DNA from: Sclerodactyla briareus
Taxonomy: Eukaryota > Echinodermata > Holothuroidea > Dendrochirotida > Sclerodactylidae
Assembly: GCA_026419785.1 (NCBI GenBank)
Contig: JAODTK010000588.1
Span: 1-64,000, forward strand
DNA length: 64,000 nucleotides
Reading direction: 5' to 3'
The position numbers and the translations under genes are program-made. Shown one piece after another: positions 1 to 13,610 of the stretch (position 1 is its first letter; the number at the start of each line of letters is the position of its first letter). The notes beneath the pieces are model-generated. The model was not told the DNA's origin. It did no database searches and saw only the letters and a list, made by a program, of their open reading frames with translations.

Positions 1-1883
1 TTTTGCGCAACATTACCAGGACGTCTTACTAATAACATGGGGCCCTAGGAAGCACAAACTTGGGCCTGGATCCCACATTCCCGATCCCCCCCATGGCCTT
101 ACCTTTATACCCCCAATGGGTCACAGGGCGCTCACTGGACCATTGGTCCGAATTCCCCTTACCACCCTGCAGTTTCGCCCATCAGGCCATCATTTTTGTC
201 CGCACATTAGCATGGTAAAAAACAATGTGTAAGACTTTTCTTTTAACACAGAAACTGATGTTCGTTTTGTATCAAAATGGGATTTAAAACGAATATATCC
301 CCGAGGCTTTAGAATTTACTGAATATCAATATTAAGCATCACTATGTGTCCTCAATTTTTCTGGTTTTCAGCTAAATACCACCCCTGTCCCCCCTGATGT
401 CCCTGAAGAGTCACTGTCACTGCGGAACCGGGCAGCACCTTCGCACAAGTAAACTTCCCCTCACCTAACCTACTGCGCAGACAACGAATGTCCACTAGTT
501 TTGCTGTTGCGACAGCCACCCCAATGGTACTTTTTGAACTTGTGTGACACCGTTAACGTGTATGTGTACGATTCCTGCGAATCTCCAGGCCAGCGCGTCT
601 CAAAACGTCAATCGTGGAAGGTTGGATCTGTAGGTAGTACATGGTGAATGAAATGAGAACTTGCCTTCATACTTCGTATATGACCTTGGCCGCATTCATA
701 AGCAATTGGTAAGACATGTAGAAACTGATTGGTACTAGCAATTGGTGGATTATCTGAATCTGAAAAACTGGACATTTCAACAAAAAGGATCAATATCGCC
801 TACCGTCTTGCACCAGTCGGTACAGCGGTGCGAACTTACGAACGCGTAGCGTTACCAGACTGTCAAATTTGACTTTAGCCATGGGAGGGGGGGGGGGAAG
901 GTCCGAAATATGAGTCTTTTCTCGTTCTACAAGACTTCGTAATTGGAGCCGGATCCCCTGCATTTGTTTACAAGCGGTGTTTTTTAAGATCACCTGGTGT
1001 CCTTCCCAACTGACTGGAAAGGGGACTTGTAGACACTCGGGACTTGCCATAACTATGAAGTAGTTTACACTCCTTCGCCGAGCTGGCAGGTTCTTTGCTA
1101 GGATCATCCTGAGCCGGTCCGTCGGCCAGCTCTTACGCATTACGTCCTGAGCAGTCGGGTTCAATCCTAATAATCCACTATTATTTCTCGAAAGAGGTGA
1201 TCCACCACTGCAGTTCAGACTGGCTGGATTCAATAGAAACTGTCTGGTTTGAGAGTGCTGCGTGTACGCAGTGAGGGTTGAAGTAAACTTTCTAATGGTA
1301 GACCGAGAAGTCATGCCTTTTTTGCAGGCATTCATTTCAAAGGGTCTCCAAACGCAGGTTATTTAATCTTTGTTTTGGAGGATCGTGTGTTCTGGTTGTA
1401 GATTTTGAAACAGGGGGCGATTCTTTTCCTCCTTTGGTGTTCATTCCAATTCATGTATTTTGTGACCATTATAAACAGTGCTACATATCAACGAGAAGTC
1501 CACCAAGGCCATATGAGATTACGAACTCGTGTAACGAACAACAGTTCCGTTCGATGAAACCAAGGTGTATAGTATAAGAACGTGGTATTATTAACTGAGA
1601 ATAAACCAAGAACCGTTTGACAGTATAGAACATGTAGCGGGCTTCCCATCAGTTGAGTCAATTACCTAAAGTATAAGTCATTACACCATAGTCCTCGGTG
1701 CGTTAGTTGATATCATAACAGACATAGTGGAGTGAATGATTTAGCACAATTGAGTGGCGTGAGTGATGACAGAAACGCAACCAATGCTGCTTTGGGTGGG
1801 GGGAATGAAGTCAAGCACGCAACAGATACCACCGGAACTTTGTTCTTGCACTTCCTTGACGAAGTCAGAGGATCTATGTATCT
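1..1883. other. no gene recognised
   Basis: I see no recognisable gene. An open frame of 181 codons runs on the minus strand from 1335 to 790. Its composition is rich in Ser, Arg and Leu, it matches no family I know, and a poly-G run at about 888-898 (read as Pro residues) lies inside it. I do not treat it as a gene. The first 200 bases are GC-rich and hold GGGCC/GGCCC motifs faintly like the 32.6-35.6 kb array. Confidence 0.5.
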
Positions 1884-1935
1884 GGTGTGTGTGTATGCTG
1901 TATGTGTGTATGTGTGTGTGTGTGTGTGTGTGTGT
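1884..1935. repeat. (TG)n microsatellite
   Basis: An imperfect TG/TATG run ends in an uninterrupted stretch of about 12 TG dinucleotides. Open frames across it on both strands (Val/Cys or Thr/His repeats) are artefacts of the repeat. Confidence 0.95.
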
Positions 1936-3262
1936 CGCGGCTTTCACAAAGCGGCCTGTCCCTGATACCTTATTTCTCCGTCTATTGGTCCTAGCTAGAC
2001 ATTCTGCATCGGTGTTGAGGACAAACCGGGGTGCACATAAGCCACACCAATAAGTGTATGATTCTACACTGATAAGTAACACTCCGCAGCTTTAGGCCAA
2101 GGGTTGAGAGGGTTATTTATCCTCTTAGGTATGATTTCAATGCCATAGTTGCTCAGCTTAATGCTCAGAAACGTCTTTAGTCATCACTAGTTTATGAGAA
2201 TGGGTACACAATAGTCGACAACTCAATTTCAGTAATGTCCGCTCTCCCCGATAGTGCATACCTAACACAACCGTTTTGCAGAACACGTCTTTCACTGGAT
2301 ATGTCAGAAGTCCTCTCACACTCTAATCACTGGCACTAAGCTGCACAATGATTAATCACAGACGCATACGCACTGACAGTGTCTGCCAAACGTAACCTTA
2401 CACATGCGAAGGCGACAACGTCAATCTCATCCATGGATTCACTCCCATGAGAGAGCGTGGGACCAAGGACGTATGTTCTAATCGGATCGCCCTTTAGTAA
2501 AGACTGATCCCTAGACGACAAAGAGAACAAAGAGCTTGTTGATCTGCTATTCGTGATACTGAACGCTAGAAATAACATGGAAAATACTCTCGTGACTAAT
2601 ACAAGTTAGTGCAATATTTCCAAACGGAGAATAGGGTATCCAACGAATACTAGTTTCAACTCCCATCATTGGGAATGGGGGAAACGATACACAATGTGAC
2701 CAGCGCAAGTACTGTACAGCTAATGATTCGGGCTGGACTCCAGACAGCCATGTTATGCTTCAGACAAAACGAGTGACGTGGAAGTGAATGCGTCCTCGAG
2801 TATAGTAACCGGGCGATGAGTGCTACATGCATTGTGCTGTTTCAATACGAGCAGCCATTGGCAAGGTTCAAACAGCGCTTGTCCTTAATAAACGACGCCC
2901 AAGCAGTGCGAGGTTATCACACTGGAAGAAGCAGATGGGAATGGCATTTTTCTAGACTAATCCCGTAGAGAATAGTGGGTGGTTACAGATCACGCACTTA
3001 CGTGGAAGCTTTCTGAGTGAGAGTAAGGTGAGACATTGCTCCCTCCTAAGTCGCTCGTATCCTCATAATAAGGCTGCAATGCCGAATCGGACCAGGCATT
3101 CTAGACTCATCGTAAGTACCCAAGAATTTTCGGACTTTGACCACTTTTGACCTCGATGATCACCTTTGACCGGACCCAAAACATCGGGAACATGTACCAT
3201 ATGGGAAACCCATCATGGCCCAAGTATGGACTTATACATCCAAGTTGGGGTTAAGTTATCGT
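1936..3262. other. no gene recognised
   Basis: Nothing recognisable is present. Around 3133-3175 there are four clustered TGACC-type half-sites (TTTGACC, TTTTGACC, CTTTGACC and similar), the same motif class that recurs near 22-23 kb and 62.1 kb. Confidence 0.5.
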
Positions 3263-3650
3263 GTTAAGGAGGCTAGCATCAACACAACACATTCACACAC
3301 ACACACACAACATACTGTCATGTTTGACATAGATTCCTCTAACCTTCGTCACAGGAAATGGAACTACAACGCGTAAACTACCACACTAAACATACTCCAA
3401 ACATCCTGCTAACGATGATGGCGTGCGTTCGAGGCAACGTTGTTTCAGCCGATTAACGAAGCTAGCGTCACACCCATACATACACACGAACACGCATACA
3501 CACACAAACTGTAATGGCTGCATAGACTCCTCTAAATTCGTCCCGGAATGGAACAACTACAACAGCGTCCAACTATCCACGACACAATTCTTTTGCCTTT
3601 ACAACATCCTGCTAACATAGAGGGGGTGCGTCCGGAGTCACGTTCCCACC
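3263..3650. repeat. tandem duplication, about 190 bp unit, with CA runs
   Basis: Copy 1 (about 3263-3453) and copy 2 (about 3454-3650) share the same order of landmarks: a TTAA..GCTAGC start, a CA-rich stretch, GACTCCTCTAA-like sequence, a GGAATGGAAC block, CATCCTGCTAAC and a GATTAA end. They differ mostly by small indels and substitutions. A perfect CA run lies at 3294-3309. No coding sense. Confidence 0.8.
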
Positions 3651-6600
3651 GGATTAAGTCCCAGACTAACCGTTGACTCCATAACCCTTAACACCACATA
3701 CAATATAAAACCCTCGTCTCCTCAACACTACATTAGGATGTCTTCATCATAACCGTTAACAGCTCATATTGCATGAGGGCTACATGAACATCACACAACT
3801 TGACATCATCACAATCACAACCTCAATAATTATAGTATTCGCACCCCTCAAACGTTTGCTCCATTCTATAAATATACATATCGCGTTGTCCTAAAGTTTC
3901 GGAAAGGATTGTGAGATCCAGCTCTCTTCTCGTGGGTAGTATATTTTCCCTCACGCAATAACCGAAGTCACTATAATGAATCGGGTAAACTGTGACATCA
4001 CACGTAACCATTTACTTCCTTCAGGCGAGACAAATATTAAGAAGGCGTACCCCAAAGGTGTTATTTCTCCACAGTCATCCTCAGTGAACACGCCCCCGAG
4101 CCAGCCGCAATGCCCGAATTAATATCAACCTCAACGACTGATTCCCGAACTGCCCTATTCCACACCTCCACTTGTCAGATAGTGAGAAGTCCTTGACAGC
4201 GACATATGTTCCGGGACCAGAAGCAACTTCTACGAGTGGCTCAACAAGCGATCATCTGTACCTGTGTTGATGCGGGGAATCTTCAAAGCAGCTGCCCAGT
4301 TCATGTTTATGACAAGTGGGGTTTTTGATTTTGAGTGTGGCGATCAGTTTCAGTTTTAAGTTCCATTTGGGGCACTACTCCCGTTTGTACATCTTGTGAC
4401 GGTAGACATATTTGGATCGGAATTTATTACTTGAATCTGAACCAATGTGTTGCTGTTAATCTGTTACGACCAGTTTACAAACTATATTGAACAGAAATTA
4501 GGTGTACAAATTACCGTACGGAGCTTTGATATCCAAACTTTTTTTTTTTCAAAACGGAAAGAAAGAACATTTCTTCTGAGAGTACTTTTTCTTTTCTCGA
4601 AATCCAGCAGTATTGCGCTTTTCTTTGCAACAATTGCTCAAAGAACAATTTCATTCAGCGAGAGATTGCGGTGGTCTTGTGACAAGTCATTTTTTATCAA
4701 TATCAGAAATTGGCTATTCCGAAGATATTCCGCACTTATGTGTCTCGAAAACCACGCGAACATCGCTCTTACCCCTAACATCATGTGGGTAATCCCATCT
4801 TTGGGAATGCTTCTCGCCCCTGTAATCCTAATGAGGTGTCAAGCTTTATATGGGTAATCAAGGAGCAGCTATGTTGTGCACTGAACACAGTAGTCGGCAC
4901 ACTTGTGTGGAGGCGTTTCGGCGCCGGTATACCGGACATAAGACAACACGTTTGCAACATTGCAACACGGCACATGAAGGAATTTGATCCAGTTCATCTA
5001 CTCTTGTATAATAAGTGCAATTCCTTTTCAGAATCTTCCAAACACACTCGGTGGATAGGTCCTTCGGTCGCATTCGCCGGTACTACTCGTTTTGCTGGGA
5101 TGATTAGACCATTGTTTTGCAGGGCTAGATGCCGGGAAACCACCAAGAAGACACAAAAAGGGAACCGAATCTCATCTGTGGATGTGAACACAAGTCCGAT
5201 ATCAGTAGATGACAACACGACAGTGGACTGAGAGGAAACAGGATCACAGATCAGGAGTGGATAACCCAGGATAACTCCTATTGAAACGGCCCTTGAGCTC
5301 AACGAACTGCCCTCCCAAACTACGAAGAAGACGCCTCCACCCGCCCCTAGCTAACGATAGAGGAGGTCAGCCTTGACGCTGAATCAAAGTACTACTCTAC
5401 ATTTTACCAGTATTAACACGACAAGAGGCGCTCTGAGGAAATTAGATAGCATATACATAATCGTGACGGCAAACCTCGCCCCATATGACTATTTCCTCCT
5501 GCTCATTACATACAATGTTTAATGTTCTTCACTGTCAAATCGAATGAAACAAATATGCAGATTTTTCGAATCGGTATCAATGTTCAGGGCAAGTTTCTAC
5601 CTCCACTTAATTCGACAAATCTAAATTATCATAAAAGTATAATGACGATGATTGACATGATTTATTTGAACCTTGAATATATGTGATTGATTAACACTAG
5701 AATAGCAATATATTACCGATGCTTCTAAACTAATTTGTAGCGGAGGAGTGCATTTTTTTGAAATTATCAAAAACGAAACGATGGAACAATAATATATAAT
5801 AATGATATAATGCAAGACAACTTGTTTTTTTGCCGAATTATTACAGCACGACGGATTTAGGGGGTTTTCTTTACAAATAAAATAAACAAAATTAGCACTG
5901 CTTCATTTTTGCAGTCACAGAATTTGCAACATGGTGAATATTGTGATTTGCTTTCCTTTAAATAACATTACAGGATGCAGATAGTTATTGTGTATTCTAA
6001 GAGCAACATTTGGGTGGACTGACTCAGCGATTATTTATCTGTTAACAAATGTTTATATTAAAAAAAAATTTCCACCCATTATTTTCTCTATACTAATACG
6101 TGTCAAGCCTTCCTACATCACAACACAATCCGCATTTATCAGGGTACCTTGCGATGCAAAAGTCAACATTTGAAACGAGCATCCAATCATTAATCAGCAT
6201 CTCTGGCTTTTCAACGCGTGGCTCCCAGTTCTCGATTCCTTTCTTGACAACATGCTCGCAAACGTGAGAACCGGAGTCGACTCCACCAGAAAACAAACAA
6301 ACATGTTCGGCCGAACGTCCTTAGTTCGCAAATGCAGCTCCCAAGCACCACCCAATCGGCAAGTGGACCTTGCATGGTTGAAAAAATCTTAAAATAGTTT
6401 GTTGCAATGTTCTGTAATGACATAGGCGAAAGTCTCACCTGATATGCGCCACCACCCAGGGGGGGACGGGAAAAGCCCACCCGTGCACACAAACCGTCCA
6501 GTCTGGGCGAAAACTAATTAGGCGAACATTAATTGGGTAATTAAACGTTTAATAGAACGCGCTTTCGAGAATGATTGAGAACAGAGTAAAACAAACCGCC

Positions 6601-9299
6601 GAGTACATCCTATAAACCGCCAATCGTCTTCTTTACATTTAAGACAACACGCTAAGTGGGTTTATTATTCGGTTATATTGTCAAGGACCTCGTCCCAGTT
6701 GGTGCGTTTGCTGCCCAATTTTCAGGATTCATTGTCCATCAGGGGATAACCACAGGTTGTCCCCGGATTTTATGCCCAGGCACTCCTCCCATAGAGTCCC
6801 CTCGATAGAATCAATAAAACACTACTGACCATTACCAAAAATAAATACACCATTCATAACACTAGTATTGAATAAGAGCAACGATTGTAGCGTCAGACTT
6901 CCTTACACAAGAGCCATATTTATTTATTTGCCTGCAGAGTCACTCGAATTGCAATCTGGCAACTTATTTGTAGCACATACGCGTTGAAGTGTTTCACGCA
7001 GTCCAAAATCGCACACTGGTCTGAATGCCTTAGTACGTAATTCGTGTCATTTTCGCTTTTTCTCATCCAGAAAGACAGGAATAACTCACATCACGATAAT
7101 TGAGCAGAATATTATTTTGTGATAGTAGTCATATCGGAACCAAAAGGTGAAGACAGGTGCGCATGATTCCTTGACACCATTTCCCGCCACCATATGGCCA
7201 GATACAAAGAATAAATGGGAAATTTGTACCAGACCATTGTGGGCACAATCAGTGTAGTGGGCGGGGAGGGCAGTCGCGGAATCAAAATGACAAATTGAAT
7301 CTTATATATTCACAAAGAGGGGCTGCTATCGAATGTGGCCTAAAAAATCAACCGCCATAAAGGGCCTGTACAACTCAGCTTGTGGCGACATGGTTATAAA
7401 AAAGACTAGTGGTGCGCTCTAGACATATATAACCCGTTTGTTGTATCATCCAACACAGTGGGAATAATCACGGTTGTCGCCGGCCAAATTGGGGTCCTTT
7501 TGGAATCTGACAAGCAGGCGTTGTTAACGTCGCGGTGTACCTAAAAAAAACAGTCAACGTTAAAAGGTGTAACGGTAATAGCATGTTGAAGTACAGACAT
7601 TCACTACGATTCACAGGAGGGAACCGAGATCGTTTCTAGGGCATCTCAATCGGTCCTTGGGTCCCATATTGCCACACTAATCGTTTTAATTACCGCTTTC
7701 CAGATTTTTTTATTGTGTAGGAAAGGATGCAGACCTGGAACAAGCATCTATTGCAGTATCCCCTACCAGGAACACGGATCAGGCAATGCTCTACAGGCAG
7801 GAACAACTACTACACAACTTGCGAATGCCTACCCAATCGTTTGTGTCCTGAAGGACTGAGCTGGGGCATAACAGGGTGGTCGACGATGCAATAGCCACAT
7901 TCACGGACACGGTTAGTGATTCAATTGATACACACCTGGGGTTGGACAAAAAAGGGCTACATGGAAGATTCTCTACTTACTCTGCTGGGGGCTTCCTACT
8001 AAAAAAAAAACCAATGATCTGGCCCTAAAAAGAGTTCAGTGCACAGCTCCCGTGTAGTTTGCGGCCTAAATTCTGAGAGGCTACCATGGTTGGCTATTCC
8101 CCTCAGCGTATTCACATATCGACATCCACATATTCTCATAGTTTCAAGTGTGCTGGCTATCAAAACTTGTCTCGTCCAGCCATATACAAAATTTGCTACC
8201 ACACAAGTCACATAGACCAGGTGTCTCGGCCTCCCATCTTCCACATCAACATCAGGTTCACCCAGGTATACCACAAAGGCGTGTGCTGACCGTCGCTTTA
8301 ATAACTACTGTTCCTCGCTATGGAACTCCCCCTTCCTGAGGGTATATGAGTGTCCTGTATTGACTCTATCGCACTCTTTGGCAGACAGTCGTCTGAAAAA
8401 GTTTCACCCCCTTTCTTCCCAGTCCTGATGTTTCCCCATCGAGAGATCAATCCGAAAATCACAAAATAAAATCGCATGGAACCAAAAAAAAATCTTTTTG
8501 TTGAGTTTTTCAGCTATTAAGCCTAGTTACTTATTATAATAACTATATTAAGCAAGAAAGCTACAAACTCATTTCCGCACTTGATCACGGCAAACGCGAA
8601 TCTGAACTTTTCGACTTTCCTCCAGCAACCAACCTAGGGTGGGGGGCGTGGCGGGGGGGCAGTGGAACAAGAAGACTTCATCATCAGGCAATAAAAAAAA
8701 CGTACAGTTACCTCACGTCTTAGGAAGCTGAAAGTTGGACCCGAAAGGTTATTACTACTTTCGTGCGGAGCTAATCGTTTATACACATAGTACCTTTGGT
8801 AGCAACTTATTCTAAACAACACACCTAATTACAACCGGATCAGAACCAATGGCATGGCGCTCATTACTTTCCAGATTCGTATGCGAAATTAGCCTGCGTT
8901 GACACTCAAGTGTCCCTGGGCCATGACGTCACAAACCATTGAGTTCGGTGCTCATCATGGGGAACAGACATACTAATTATAGGTTTCATCCATCTCAAAT
9001 CGAATAGTAATCGTGCTGTACGAGTGTGAAATGTATGCCGAACATATTGATTTTCTCGCGTAATTGAAAGCCAATTTTTTGTTAACATCCACCCGGTATT
9101 GCACCAACAATAATAGGTTTATCTTCATGATAGGTAAGGACCGCGCACAAATGCTATGCACGATAAATTGGGATACAACCGATGATCAGACCATAGATAC
9201 TCGCGATTTTTTCGTGGTTATACATGCAATTTGTTCAAATATTTAAACATACACAGTTGACGACATCAGAGAATGATCTATCGACCTCCGCAACTACAC
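3651..9299. other. no gene recognised (AT-rich intergenic)
   Basis: No family, RNA gene or clear exon was recognised. Two overlapping plus-strand open frames (4447-4857, 136 codons; 4785-5231, 148 codons) are longer than the local average, but neither has recognisable motifs and they overlap in different frames. 5500-5980 is strongly AT-rich. Short A and G homopolymers (6060-6070, 6460-6468, 8000-8010, 8641-8660) are frequent. Confidence 0.5.
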
Positions 9300-11065
9300 A
9301 TTATACAGGACTCGTGATAACTCCTACATATGGAACTCCCAAACTAAGTATGAGCGTCATCTATCCCAGTGGGGGACGATAATCGTGTTTACAAGTGCCA
9401 AATTCGCCCACAATAAATATGCGACCTTTTCCCAATTTTATATCTTCACACACAACAATCCAGTGCCGACCATAAACCACGAACAATAGGCTTCCTGTAC
9501 TCCACAATCGAAAGCTATACAACAAATCACCCAACTTGATCTGAGCCAATCATTTGTGGGGCAATTGTTCACAAGAAAACTAATCTGGTGACCTCCATAT
9601 GAGACCTCTTCTACTTTCGAATTATCGTGTTTGCCAGCCAAATTGGCCAAATATAGTTGACTTTTTGTAATCTTCTATTTGTAGAACCTACGCTGCCAAT
9701 GCGGTCGGCCCACGAACGCGTAACCAAAACAACCGGGTCGTTTCCTGTACTCCCCGTGAAAAAAGATTTCTCGTGTTCACAAGGTTTTCAACTTTAATCT
9801 CTAGTGACTTCCGATGACCACTGATTCCTACCATGACTTACATACATCTGACATGCTACAATGATGCAGTAGACTCCTCTGACATCCGTCAGGACCAAAG
9901 GATGTTCAAGGGGGGGAAGAAGCATGATATGGCGCATGGTACCTTCCTGATGAAACAAAGGGGAAAGAAAAAAAAAATACCTCTTCCCATGAAAAATCAT
10001 ATTCACACTAAATTCGCAACACACATCCTCTACACGTCAGCATACCCCCACGCATGAGACATCGCGATTATACACGTGGCTCATGATTCTATACAAGAAA
10101 AGCTAAAATCTATGATTCCGTGCTGATTTGATCAGCATAGCCATTGAGACTTAACATTTTTTCTCCACAAACTTAGACCTTAGACCTAACCCGACCACAC
10201 ATAGGCATGCTTTTGTCTCATAAGAAACCACCATCAAGTGCTTCATCGATCCGGATTGTTCTGTGTTAACAAGCCTAAACACGAATGACCAGATTCTTAC
10301 ATAGACGGTCCCCGTTCTCGCGAAAGATATGTTTTCTCGACATGGAAGCACTGAATTTCAACTTGATCGACCCGCTATGTGGCCTTCAAGTCAACGGGAT
10401 TTCATTTTATGTTCTAATGCAACCTCAATTTCCCCTCATCTGATCCAAAGCATAAGGTTCACCCACGCACTGCCGGGAAACCCACATACTAAGTGAGCTT
10501 CATTCTCCGAATAGGGTCGAGTCTATCATCGTGCATATCACAATTACGCGAGATATCCATTTTCATCATCAACGATTTTCACCAGAATCGACTTCCCAGT
10601 CTCCACTACACAATAATACAAAACTCCTTAGCACCAACTTTTTCATTTTATCAACATAGCACTAAAACAAGTTGGTCTTATCGTGTGTCACAAACTGTCT
10701 CTGGGCTTGGACCTCTGACTAACCTCATTGCCCACTGAACAGTACCATTATGGGTATGTCGGTAAAGGCATTCATCCATCAAGGTGGCAACAATGGCGAG
10801 TGACACGCATATTGCTATCATATTCCAGCGATTCGAATTTACTTCATATGGTTTCACTGTGGTGCACTGTACCTGTCTGTTGTGTTGGGGTTTGGTTTTG
10901 TGCTTAATGCGGTCTTTATCTTGGTCAACCTACAGGCATGCTATCCACATATTTTCAACCTGATCAGACAATTCAGACCATATAAAATCCGAAGTTTTCG
11001 TGTTACATGCATTTTCAGATTTTACACTCAGTTGAACCTCAGATATCTTCGACCTGACACGAAGG
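9300..11065. repeat. 1.7-kb tandem repeat, copy 1
   Basis: This is the first of two head-to-tail copies. It begins at a CAGGACTCGTG-like boundary. The landmark AGTATGAGCGTCATCTATCC lies at 9347 here and at 11105 in copy 2, giving an offset of about 1.76 kb. Further shared landmarks are GGCTTCCTGTACTCC, CTTGATC..ACC, CTCGCGA..GTATGTTTTC, CACTACACAATAATACA and a TTTATCTTGGTC end. The copies are collinear throughout and differ largely by one- or two-base gaps. No open frame is shared, so I see no protein in it. Confidence 0.85.
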
Positions 11066-12610
11066 CAATAGGACTCGTGTACTATAATAGGGAACTCACA
11101 ACTAGTATGAGCGTCATCTATCCAGGTGGGGGACATATCGTGTTACAAGTCCAAGCCAGAAGTAGCCAATATATCGACCCTTTCCCAAATTTATATCTTT
11201 CAACACACATTCCCCTCCCGACCTAAACCACGACATAGGCTTCCTGTACTCCTCGGAGCTATCAACAATCCCAACTTGATCTGACCATCATTTTGGAATT
11301 GTTCACAAACTTCTGGTGACCCCTCAGATGACCTCTTCTACTTTCGAATTATCGTGTTTGCAAGCCAAAATTTGGCAATATTTAACGACTTTTTGTATTC
11401 TCTTTTTGACCACAACTCGCCCCGACCTAAACCAAACAACAGGGTTCCTGTATCGCCCGTGAGAATGATTCATCGTGTTCACAATGGTTTCAAACTTTAC
11501 TCTCTATGACGTCATAATGCCCTCGTTTACTTGACGTACATACAACTGCATGGCTAAAATGACTGCATATAGACTCCTCCTGAACTCCGTCAAGGACAAA
11601 AGGATGTTCAACAGAACATGATATGGCGTCATGGTACCTTCCTGACTGAGACAAAGGGAAGTCTCTTCACCTGAAAAATCTTCAGAAAATTCTGCAACAC
11701 TACACTACATCTCTATCACGTATCCTCCCCCACGCATGAGACATCGAGATAGTATACGTGGCTCATAGAATTCTCTACAAGACGCAGAAAGTCTAGTGTT
11801 CCGTGGCTGAATTTGATCACTCTCGCCTTGAGACGTACCATTTTTCCACAACTCTTTAGACCTTAGACTAACCAGAAATAGACTGCATTTTGCTCATGAA
11901 CCACCAGCAAGTCAAGTGCTCCGAATCCGGATGTTCTGTGTTAAACATCCTACACCGAATGACGAGATTCTTACCATAGACGGTCCCCGTTCTCGCGAGA
12001 GTATGTTTTCTTCGACAGGGAGCACTGAATTTTCAACTTGATCAGACCCCTATGTTGGACTTCAAGTCACACAGGGATTTCAGTTTATGTTCTATGCAAA
12101 CCTCAGATTTCCCTCGATCTGATCCCAAAGCAATAAGTTCACCACGCACTGCGGGAACCCACATGACGAAGTGAGCTTCATTCTTTCCGATAGTCGAGTT
12201 ATCATCGTGCATATCACATTACGAGAATATCCATTTTCACGATTTCCCAGAATCGCTTCCCAGTCACACTACACAATAATACAATTCTTATGCACCAACT
12301 TTTCAGTTAATCAGACTAAGCATTCGGTACTTATCGTGTGTCACCAACTTCTCAGGCTTTGAACCTCTGCTAACTCATATGCCCACTGACGTACGCATTA
12401 TGGTATGTCATGTAGGCTTCATCCTCAAGTTGGCAAACAATGGCAGAGTGACGCATATTGCTAGCCACTAATTCCATGTTCGTAATTTACTGTCATGGTT
12501 ATTCAAATGTGGTGCACTGGACCCTGTTCGTTGTTTGGCAAACCGTTTTGTTTTGTGCTAGGCGTTCTTTATCTTGGTCCAACCTACAACCTACACATGC
12601 TAGTTTTCCA
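11066..12610. repeat. 1.7-kb tandem repeat, copy 2
   Basis: This copy is collinear with copy 1 and somewhat shorter because of many small deletions. It ends around the TTTATCTTGGTCCAACCTACA landmark at 12560-12600. Sequence beyond about 12610 no longer matches the unit, so the array holds two units in this window. Confidence 0.85.
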
Positions 12611-12699
12611 GTATCCACCTCCGACCGCACGCAGTGATGTGATAAGAATAGTACTGCTGTCATCAACACGCCACCCTCCTGAAATCTAGTATCTCCAAT

Positions 12700-13610
12700 A
12701 CAAATTATTCGTAGGACGCCTTAAACTTAATGTTGAATGTTGTGCGGTATCCCAGAAAGGTGGCTGATCTTGCCGTTTCCTTATACTGTATAACCCAGAT
12801 GTTGTAATCGGCACCATTCGACGATGAGGTACAAATGGTCAAGAGGTCTTTACACAGGCTTATACTGTCTTCCCGTAGGTAGATATACGGTGGTTCTAGA
12901 TGTGGGGTGCTCATTGCGGTCAGAAACAGATTTAGTAGCACCACTGTGGTGGATTATGACTCTAAGTGAGGTAATTCGGGTCTTCTATTAAGATCCAAGT
13001 TGCTAAGGAATTGATCATGGTCTTTTATAGGTCCAATCGTGGGGATTCCCCCGACTACAGGACGCTCTGTCTGATTCCTCCAAAGATTCAAAGGTCATCT
13101 AAGTGCAGGTTCATTCTAGAGGGTGACTTCAATCTCCCTGGTATTGATTAGGATACTCTCCCTGTCAACTCGGGGCTGTTATTGCAACTTTCTAGCGAAT
13201 GTTGGGCATATATATCCAGTGACCATGGGTTTTTCACAGGTTTCGGTCCCTACTGAATCCGTAATATTCTTGACCTACTTTTCAAATCAACCCTACCCTT
13301 ATTAAGGACCCTGGATGTCCCTGGAGTTTGCGACCATGGTGCATTTTTTTGTTATTGTAGTACCCCCTCACGTCATATTAGGCAACTCACGGAAAATCTA
13401 TGGTACGACAAGCTGGTACAAATAGAGGAGTTCAAGGGTCGTTTGTCAACGTTTCTGTAGCGACGAATTCTTGTGGCTTTCGAGAAAGCAAGGATCTTTC
13501 ATCCCTTCTAATTCCATCAGAACGTAATAACTCTCCTGGAATAATAGACGATTAAAACCGGTTTTACATAATCTTAACCATCGCGCTTACAATACTTATT
13601 GGGGGGGGGG
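12700..13610 (+). mobile_element. LINE endonuclease remnant (CR1/Jockey-type non-LTR retrotransposon)
   Basis: Conceptual translation, moving between frames, recovers the APE-type endonuclease motifs of a non-LTR retrotransposon ORF2 in the right order: PDVVIGT near 12795, CGVLIAVRN near 12915, VFYRSN near 13022, ILEGDFNLPGID near 13112, RNILDLLF near 13260 and a DHG box near 13333. GDFNLP with the downstream SDH/DHG catalytic region is diagnostic of this endonuclease family, which nicks target DNA before target-primed reverse transcription. From about 13480 to 13600 a linker-like segment (LSRK..FIPSNSIRT, NNRRLK) resembles the stretch between endonuclease and reverse transcriptase. No reverse transcriptase follows: the match stops at a poly-G run (about 13600). 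The frame is broken by several stops and frameshifts, so this is a dead fragment. The clade is uncertain. Confidence 0.8.

Noticed and set aside
790-1335. 181-codon minus-strand open frame as a gene
   Set aside because: No motif, it crosses a poly-G run, and no splice or promoter signals frame it. Length alone is weak evidence here.
1741-2082. His/Thr-rich and Cys/Val-rich proteins
   Set aside because: Their repeats are just the TG microsatellite translated.
4447-5231. Two long overlapping plus-strand frames as a gene
   Set aside because: They overlap in different frames, show no domain, and sit in low-quality sequence.
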